Program-made: the position numbers and the translations under genes
The notes under the pieces: model-generated
Databases searched by the model: none
Told to the model about the DNA's origin: nothing
The model's input: only the letters and a program-made list of their open reading frames with translations
Assembly: GCA_017459925.1 (NCBI GenBank)
Contig: JAFUCC010000017.1
Coordinates: 1 to 55,139, forward strand
From: Eggerthellaceae bacterium
GTDB lineage: Bacteria; Actinomycetota; Coriobacteriia; Coriobacteriales; Eggerthellaceae
Length of the DNA: 55,139 nt
Direction: 5' to 3'
Shown here: positions 48,137-55,139 of the stretch, piece after piece
How positions within the stretch are numbered: position 1 is the first letter of the stretch
How the letters are laid out: each line of letters starts with the position of its first letter

Positions 48137-48778
48137 TTAGAACAAAGTCAGCTGATCTGGCTCACTAGCGTTAGAGGGTTGCTCGGGCGTTACTTCGAGG
48201 GATAGGTCGGTGCGGTTGGCGAGGGCGGGCCAATCGGGAGAAAGCCATGTGGCCACCTCTTCGAATCGGAGAGCCAGCGGCATGCGGTCATGAATCGGCG
48301 AGACCCAACGGTTCGGCTCGCAGGTGACGACCGAGCAGCGCCCATCGGCTTGCACGCCGGCGAGCAGCAGCGGCTGGGCGTCGGGCATGGCGAAACGGTA
48401 CTGGCGTTTCATGGGGCGGCCCGTCTTGGGGCTGCGGACGGTTTCAGCGGCATGCGGCTCGTAGAATGCGGCCGCGGGAATGACACAGCGCCCATCCTGA
48501 ATGGGCCCGCGCCACATGCCCGATCCTGAAAGCGCCGACTCGATGCGCGTGTTGAAGACGGGCTTCGTTCCCCATTCGGGCGTGAACCCCCATGTCGACT
48601 CGGCAATCTCGAGCCCTTCGCCGTCATCGGCTCGTCGGCCGAACAGCAAGATGGAGCTTCCCGGACGCGCATGCGCACGCGGCTCGTCGGGCAAACTGCC
48701 AACAGCCGCATGCCCCTCAACGGCAGCCACGACAGCAGCCACCTCTTCGTACGTCAGTATCTCGAATCGTCCACACAT
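48137..48778 (-). CDS. SRAP domain protein (YedK/HMCES family)
   Basis: 213 residues. MCGRF with the catalytic Cys2 at the N-terminus, the FNTRIES segment, FYEP (Glu) and HDRMP (His) match the SRAP family, which forms a covalent thiazolidine with abasic sites in single-stranded DNA. Full length. A Met is required to be removed to expose Cys2. Located between the family E and family A hairpins. Confidence 0.95.
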   Translation of the reverse strand: MCGRFEILTYEEVAAVVAAVEGHAAVGSLPDEPRAHARPGSSILLFGRRADDGEGLEIAESTWGFTPEWGTKPVFNTRIESALSGSGMWRGPIQDGRCVIPAAAFYEPHAAETVRSPKTGRPMKRQYRFAMPDAQPLLLAGVQADGRCSVVTCEPNRWVSPIHDRMPLALRFEEVATWLSPDWPALANRTDLSLEVTPEQPSNASEPDQLTLF

Positions 48779-48789
48779 GCTCTACCTAA

Positions 48790-48937
48790 AGTTGAACGTT
48801 ACCCCAGGGGTGATTGAACGTTACCCCAGGGGTGATGTTCAAATTTGCCAACGCTTCATCTTTGCGCGAAAGTGTTCTTTCAATTTGAACATCACCCCTG
48901 GGGTAACGTTCAATTGCCCCTGGGGTAACGTTCAACT
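48790..48937. repeat. Family A hairpin (100-nt core) with extra outer units
   Basis: Arms 48790-48847 and 48881-48937 are nearly perfect inverted copies, each with one complete unit (core element 48814-48913) and an abutting partial unit outside. The 33-nt loop shares CATCTTTGCG with the 14.5-kb copy. Arms carry GTTACC/GGTAAC here. Lies 9 nt past the EttA stop. Confidence 0.95.
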
Positions 48938-48945
48938 CAACCGCG

Positions 48946-50625
<1,680 letters not shown>

Positions 50626-50721
50626 GAATACCTCGTTTCGTCGTGGCCAGCATATCGAGCTGGCCCGGCCAGATTGGCTCATTGTAACAATCTTCACGGG
50701 CCCTTAGCATATGGCGCTCAG

Positions 50722-50796
50722 TTGAACATCACCCCAGGGAAAATGTTCAAATTGAAGTTCAGCAAATTTGAACATTTTCCCTGGGGTGATGTTCAA
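50722..50796. repeat. Family A hairpin (short-loop copy, 75 nt)
   Basis: Perfect 32-nt arms (50722-50753 and 50765-50796) and an 11-nt loop. The inner half has GGGAAAATG/CATTTTCCC, private to this locus on both arms. Ends 17 nt past the permease gene stop. Confidence 0.95.
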
Positions 50797-50813
50797 TCGG
50801 CCGCTGCCCCTGG

Positions 50814-53800
50814 TTATTCCACCGACTTCAGCGATTCGACCATGTTTACCTTGGCGAGCTTGCCGCGCATGGTGAAGGCGACGATGGCGGCGAACACCAT
50901 GGTGATGACGAACGACAGCACGTAACTCGCCGGTGCGATGTCGCGCCCGAACATCATCTGGGGCGTCTCGGCAGCTTGCGCGATGTACAGCGTCAGGGGC
51001 ACGCCGATTACGCAGCCGATGAGCGCGCCGATGAGCGCCATGATGATGATCTCGCGGAAGATGTAGGCGTTCACCTCGCCGCGCGTGAAGCCGAGCACCT
51101 TCAGCGTGGCAATCTCCCGCACGCGCTCGTCGATGTTAATGTTAGTCAGGTTGTACAGCACGACGAACGCGAGCGCCGCCGACAGCGCGATGACGACGAG
51201 GATGATCGTGCCCATGAGGTCGAGCATGTCCTGGTAAGTCGCGATCTTGTCCGCGACGAAGCTCACGGTGCTCACGCCATCGATGGAAAGCAGCTCGTCG
51301 CTGAACGCCGTCCCATCGGCGTCGGGCGCGAGCTTCACGTACGTCAGGTCGTATTCCGGGTCTTCGCCGAACGCAGCGCGGTAACCGCCCGGTAGCATGT
51401 ACGCGTAATGCCCCAGGTAGTTCTCGGCGATGCCGCCCACGGTGAACATGCGTCCGTCACCCGTCGCATCGCCGACATCGTTCTCGTCATACAGCATCAC
51501 CGTATCGCCGGGGCCGAGGCCAAGCTCGTTAGCCGCCTTCTCGGTCAGGATGACCTCGTCGGCCTTTGGCGCAAGCGGTTCCTTCCCCACGCGCTCGCGC
51601 AACGTCACGAAATCGGCCAGCGCGTCGGCATCGCGCGGCACGACGACCTCGATGCGCATGTCGCCATCGGGTCCGGCGGCGATCATGTTGAAATCGCACA
51701 CCTGAAGGCTCGAGTCGACCGCCTCCGAGCTCATGACGTCCGCCACATCGGCACGCGCCTCGTCGGTCGCGTCATCGTCGACGCGCACGGCCACATCGTA
51801 GTTCACGAGCTCGCCGAACTGGTTCCACACGACGCCGCCGATGGCGTCGCGCAGCCCGAAGCCGATCATCAGCAGCGCCGTGCATCCGGCGATGCCGATG
51901 ACCGCCATGAAGAAGCGCCGTTTGTAGCGCAGCAGGTTGCGCGCCGTCACCTTGTGCGAGAACGACAGGCGCTGCCACAGCGGGCGGATGCGCTCAAGGA
52001 AGATGCGCTTGCCCGCCTTCGGCACGCGCGGAAGCATGAGGGCGGCCGGCTTCTCGCGCAGGCTGGCTGCAGCCGCGCCGATGGTCGCAAGCGCCGTGAT
52101 GCCCACAGAAAGCCCGATGGCCTTCGCGGCGACGATTGGGTCGATCGGCGTGGGCACCGTGGGCACGGCGTAGGTGACCTGGTACGCCGTCATGATGATC
52201 CACGGCAGCAGCTTCCCGAACAAGACGACGCCGATCGCGCTGCCGATGCCGCTGGCCAGCACGCCGTACACGAGGTATTTCGAGGTAATGCGCCCGCGCG
52301 AATAGCCGAGCGCCTTGTGCGTGCCGATGACCATGCGCTCCTCGTCGACCATGCGCGTCATGCTGGTCAGCGACACGAGGGCGGCCACCAGGAAGAACAT
52401 GAACGGCAGGAACGTGGCGATTTGCGAAATGCCCTCGGCATCGGACGACAGCTGCGCCGCGCCGTAGTTTTTCTCACGGCTCATCACGTACACGTCGGGA
52501 CGAGCGATGTCGTCGATGTCGGCTTGGGCATCGGCCAATTCGGCCTCGGCATCGGCGAACTTCTCGTACGCCTCGGCGCGATTCGACTCGTACTCGGCCA
52601 AGCCGCTCGCATAGTCAGCCTCGCCGCTTCGGTATTCCGCGACGCCGCTTTCGTACTCGGCCAAGCCGCGCTCTAAGTCCGCGCGACCCGCTTCCAGCTG
52701 CGCCCGCGCAGCGGCAAGCTCGGCGCGTTTCGCATCGAGCGTTGTCTGGGCAGCATCAAGTTCGACCTTGCCGTTTTCGAGGGCGGCTATGCCGGCATCG
52801 AGCTGCGCGAGCTTTGATTGAAGGTCCGCAAGCGTCGCCTTCAGCGCGTCGATTTGCGCCTGAATGGCGGGAACCTGCTCGGCGGGCGCCACCGCCAACT
52901 GCTGTTCGAGCTGCGATATGCCGCCTTGCGTCTGCGCGATGCCCGCAGCCAGCTCAGCCCGTTGCGACTTCAGGCCATCCAAGCCAGCGGCTTGCTGCTC
53001 GTATTCAGCCTTCTTCGCATCGAGCTGCGCCTGGCCATCCGCGAGCTGTTTCTCGCCATCGCTCAGCTTCGCATCGTTTTCGGCGAGCTGCCTCGCTGCA
53101 TCGTCGAGCTCCGCCTTGCCGCTTGCCATGTCCGCCGCCGCAGAATCGAGTTGCGAGCGTGCATCGGCCAGCTGATCGGCTGCATCGGCCAACTTCGCCT
53201 CGGCGTCGGCCCGTTCCGTTTCGTAATCGTGGCGCGCATCGTCCAGCTCCGCTTGAGCATCGTCGCGCACGGCGTGCCAGCGCGCCAATCCGAGCGCACC
53301 GGCGATGTCGTCGACGCGTGCCTTCACGACGCCAACTGCATCGTCATACGGCGCGTTGTCCCACGTCTTCCCAACTGCCTCGGGGGCAGTCAAGTACGCC
53401 ACCGTGTACGGCGCGTCGTCGGCGAACGCGCCTTCTGGAACGTACAGGTACAACTCGACCGTTCCCGTGCCGAGCGACGTGACGCCCAGCTGCCCGCTCG
53501 ACGCATACGCCGGCGAGTTCACCAAGCCCGTCACGGTGAAAGTCGTGTGCGCGAAGGTGTCTTCCAAATCGGTCGTCGATTTCTCGACGCTGAGGCTATC
53601 GCCGATGGAAATGCCGAGCTCTTCGGCCGCAGTAACGCCGACCACGCATTCATCCGCGCGCGACGGCCAGGCCCCTTCCAAAAGAATCGGCCTGTTCAGA
53701 TACGCCTCATCATCCGATTGAACGGTCGCGCCATCGGAGCTGTCGCTTGCGCGCGCCGCCTCGATGGGCAGCGACTCGATGCTCGCCGCGTAACTGCTCT

Positions 53801-54095
53801 CCCCCACTACCACCATGGCATCCGCCCGATGAGCGGGCATGACAGCACCCACGCCTTCCACGTTGGAAAGCGCTTGCACGGTTCCGTCGTCGACGCCGAG
53901 CGTGGTCATCACGGAAACGTCGTACAAGTTCGCGCCATCGAAAAACGCGTCGCCCGCGATGCGCATGTCGGGCGCCGCCATGCGCAAGCCCGCGTAGAAG
54001 CCGGCACCGAGCAGCGAGATGATGGCAATGGCAGCAAAGCGCCCGGCCGATTGCGTAATCGACCTCACGACTTCTTTGCTGAACGCGCTTTTCAT
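50814..54095 (-). CDS. FtsX-type ABC transporter permease with long coiled-coil domain
   Basis: 1093 residues. Membrane helix at about 16-38, an extracytoplasmic domain (about 40-255), a heptad-rich Ala/Glu/Leu/Asp coiled coil (about 265-540), three spans of the first FtsX block (about 565-690), and after a MacB-like periplasmic portion a second FtsX block at the C-terminus (about 970-1090). The layout resembles large permeases of the MacB/LolCDE-like or FtsX-like group with a periplasmic stalk. No ATPase gene lies next to it in this window; the gene starts divergently from the macrodomain gene. Confidence 0.85.
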   Translation of the reverse strand: MKSAFSKEVVRSITQSAGRFAAIAIISLLGAGFYAGLRMAAPDMRIAGDAFFDGANLYDVSVMTTLGVDDGTVQALSNVEGVGAVMPAHRADAMVVVGESSYAASIESLPIEAARASDSSDGATVQSDDEAYLNRPILLEGAWPSRADECVVGVTAAEELGISIGDSLSVEKSTTDLEDTFAHTTFTVTGLVNSPAYASSGQLGVTSLGTGTVELYLYVPEGAFADDAPYTVAYLTAPEAVGKTWDNAPYDDAVGVVKARVDDIAGALGLARWHAVRDDAQAELDDARHDYETERADAEAKLADAADQLADARSQLDSAAADMASGKAELDDAARQLAENDAKLSDGEKQLADGQAQLDAKKAEYEQQAAGLDGLKSQRAELAAGIAQTQGGISQLEQQLAVAPAEQVPAIQAQIDALKATLADLQSKLAQLDAGIAALENGKVELDAAQTTLDAKRAELAAARAQLEAGRADLERGLAEYESGVAEYRSGEADYASGLAEYESNRAEAYEKFADAEAELADAQADIDDIARPDVYVMSREKNYGAAQLSSDAEGISQIATFLPFMFFLVAALVSLTSMTRMVDEERMVIGTHKALGYSRGRITSKYLVYGVLASGIGSAIGVVLFGKLLPWIIMTAYQVTYAVPTVPTPIDPIVAAKAIGLSVGITALATIGAAAASLREKPAALMLPRVPKAGKRIFLERIRPLWQRLSFSHKVTARNLLRYKRRFFMAVIGIAGCTALLMIGFGLRDAIGGVVWNQFGELVNYDVAVRVDDDATDEARADVADVMSSEAVDSSLQVCDFNMIAAGPDGDMRIEVVVPRDADALADFVTLRERVGKEPLAPKADEVILTEKAANELGLGPGDTVMLYDENDVGDATGDGRMFTVGGIAENYLGHYAYMLPGGYRAAFGEDPEYDLTYVKLAPDADGTAFSDELLSIDGVSTVSFVADKIATYQDMLDLMGTIILVVIALSAALAFVVLYNLTNINIDERVREIATLKVLGFTRGEVNAYIFREIIIMALIGALIGCVIGVPLTLYIAQAAETPQMMFGRDIAPASYVLSFVITMVFAAIVAFTMRGKLAKVNMVESLKSVE

Positions 54096-54177
54096 GTGGA
54101 GCCTTCCCGTTGCCTGACTATCTTATCAAGCGGCGCCGACAGGTGCTACGATAAGCCCCGTGAAAGGAGCGGCAACC

Positions 54178-54969
54178 ATGGACACAACCGAAAAGCGTGA
54201 ACTGCTCGAAGGATTGGTGCGTTACCTCGTCGACGAGCGCAGAATCGAAGGCTCGATCGACGGCAAAGACGCCGACGAATTGTGGACGCTGTTCCGCGCG
54301 CTCGTGAACACGCGCCAACCGGGGCCTGCCGACCCCGCGTTCACGGAAGCGCAGGATACGCTGCTGAAAGCGCTCATCGCCGATGCGGGCATCGCAACGA
54401 TCGACGACGCCACCCCTGCGCCAGCCGACCCGCGCCTGAGCCTCTGGCGCGGCGACATCACCACGCTGCAGGTAGACGGCATCGTGAACGCGGCTAACTC
54501 GCAAATGCTCGGTTGCTGGCAGCCCGGCCACTACTGCATCGACAACGCCATCCACACGTTCGCGGGCATTCAGCTGCGCGAGGAATGCGCGCGCATCATG
54601 CAGGCACAGGGCCACGAGGAGCCAACTGCCGAAGCGAAGGTCACAAGCGCCTGGAACCTTCCCTCGCGTTACGTCATCCACACGGTCGGGCCCATCGCGG
54701 CGGGCCATCCCACCGACCTGCACCGCGCGCAGCTCGCCCAATGCTACGAGCGTTGCCTCGACGCCGCACTAGAGCACGACATGCGCACCATCGCGTTCTG
54801 CTGCATTTCCACCGGCGTGTTCGGTTTCCCGCAGGAAGAGGCCGCGCACATCGCCATCGACGCCGTGCGCTCCTGGCTCGACGCGCATGCGGAAGCGGAC
54901 ATCGCCGTCATCTTCAACGTCTTCGGCGAAACCGACGAGGCGATTTACAAGGGCATCCTCGGAATTTGA
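54178..54969 (+). CDS. Zinc-dependent macrodomain protein (ADP-ribosyl hydrolase)
   Basis: 263 residues. Residues about 90-260 are a macrodomain; VNAANSQMLGC-W-QPGHYCIDNAIH contains the Cys-His-Cys zinc-binding pattern of the Zn-Macro subgroup, which removes ADP-ribose from proteins and often works with a SirTM ADP-ribosyltransferase and a lipoylated carrier. Neither partner gene is nearby. Residues 1-80 are a helical N-terminal domain seen in this subgroup. Start at MDTTEKRE, 8 nt after AAAGGAG. The stop codon TGA lies inside a family A palindrome. Confidence 0.9.
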   Translation: MDTTEKRELLEGLVRYLVDERRIEGSIDGKDADELWTLFRALVNTRQPGPADPAFTEAQDTLLKALIADAGIATIDDATPAPADPRLSLWRGDITTLQVDGIVNAANSQMLGCWQPGHYCIDNAIHTFAGIQLREECARIMQAQGHEEPTAEAKVTSAWNLPSRYVIHTVGPIAAGHPTDLHRAQLAQCYERCLDAALEHDMRTIAFCCISTGVFGFPQEEAAHIAIDAVRSWLDAHAEADIAVIFNVFGETDEAIYKGILGI

Positions 54970-54995
54970 ACATCACCCCAGGGGTGGTGTTCAAA
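54965..54995. repeat. Family A palindromic unit interrupted by the IS edge
   Basis: A 31-nt palindrome TTTGAAC...GTTCAAA, one mismatch, overlapping the macrodomain stop. Immediately next to it an IS-like sequence begins, so the inverted partner seen at other loci may lie beyond the IS. Confidence 0.85.
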
Positions 54996-54997
54996 TC

Positions 54998-55139
54998 TGG
55001 GGGGTGCGGACGTTTTCCTGGACTTCCTAGGCGGCTAAACCCAGGCTCTTCCTGTACTGCATCGGGCTCTTCCAGCCCAGCGACTGCTTGATCCGCCCTT
55101 CGTTATAGTACTCGATGTACGCGCCGAGCTCCGCGACGA
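54998..55139 (-). mobile_element. Right end of an IS3-family insertion sequence
   Basis: Starts with TGGGGGGTGCGGACG, a TG-initiated end typical of the IS3 family, with the transposase stop 29 nt inside. The rest lies outside the window. Position of the exact border is inference because the other end is not visible. Confidence 0.7.
55027..55139 (-). CDS. IS3-family transposase OrfB, C-terminal part
   Basis: 36 complete codons to a stop at 55027: YIEYYNEGRIKQSLGWKSP followed by MQYRKSLGL. The EYYN.xRI.xxLGxxSPxxYR pattern is the end of the DDE integrase of IS3/IS150-type elements. The start lies beyond the window. Confidence 0.9.
   Translation of the reverse strand, partial: VAELGAYIEYYNEGRIKQSLGWKSPMQYRKSLGLAA

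Overview
The window is about 55 kb of high-GC bacterial chromosome. Gene content, the Ala/Lys-rich N-terminus of the primary sigma factor, the paired YhgE/Pip proteins, the zinc-type macrodomain and the Ser/Ala-linker lipoprotein fit an actinobacterium, most likely class Coriobacteriia (Eggerthellaceae-like). That placement is inference from gene style; there is no rRNA here. Most genes lie on the minus strand after the first 5 kb. No prophage, CRISPR array or rRNA operon is present. The only transposase is the 3' end of an IS3-family gene at the right edge.

Layout. 1-5 kb: two overlapping YhgE/Pip membrane proteins. 5-9.8 kb: adenylate kinase, TrmL, an Uup/YdiF-like ABC-F protein, tRNA-Val(CAC) and TrpRS. 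10-19 kb: a membrane diguanylate cyclase, a small tail-anchored protein, a lipoprotein, a membrane EEP-family hydrolase, UspA, an Fe-S aldo/keto reductase, a large SpoIIE-type phosphatase with a fused anti-sigma kinase domain, and tRNA-Asn. 19-28.5 kb: a 45-codon small ORF before a CorA transporter, a polysaccharide deacetylase, a diacylglycerol-kinase-like protein, a giant GlpA-like flavoprotein fusion, a NOL1/NOP2/Sun rRNA methyltransferase and a C39-like peptidase. 28.9-37.6 kb: a CAT-anticodon tRNA, RlmKL, RpoD, PriA, MetK and a TetR regulator. 37.7-46.6 kb: a hotdog thioesterase, GltX, a DUF1461 protein, an ATP-grasp-like protein, a nitrilase-family amidase and Mfd. 46.6-55 kb: SPFH/NfeD pair, SRAP (YedK), EttA, a coiled-coil FtsX permease, a Zn-macrodomain and the IS3 fragment. 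Most of this is core translation, DNA-repair and envelope metabolism.

The unusual content lies between and inside these ordinary genes. First, most gene 3' ends carry long near-perfect inverted repeats. These fall into several sequence families (called A to E here), each built from a roughly 28-nt palindromic unit present as an inverted pair. In two families the full element is about 97-100 nt, with arms of 32-34 nt and a loop of 30-33 nt. Within one locus the arms match almost perfectly, while loci differ at corresponding positions, so the arms co-vary. Second, a separate palindromic element (family F) with a core of about 105-110 nt lies between genes after corA. It also sits in frame inside two essential-type DNA enzymes, PriA (70 codons) and Mfd (59 codons), where it encodes a shared peptide. 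Each F copy is flanked by inverted arms specific to its own locus. This resembles the protein-coding palindromic elements known from Rickettsia, in an unrelated lineage, and I consider it the best candidate for an undescribed system here.
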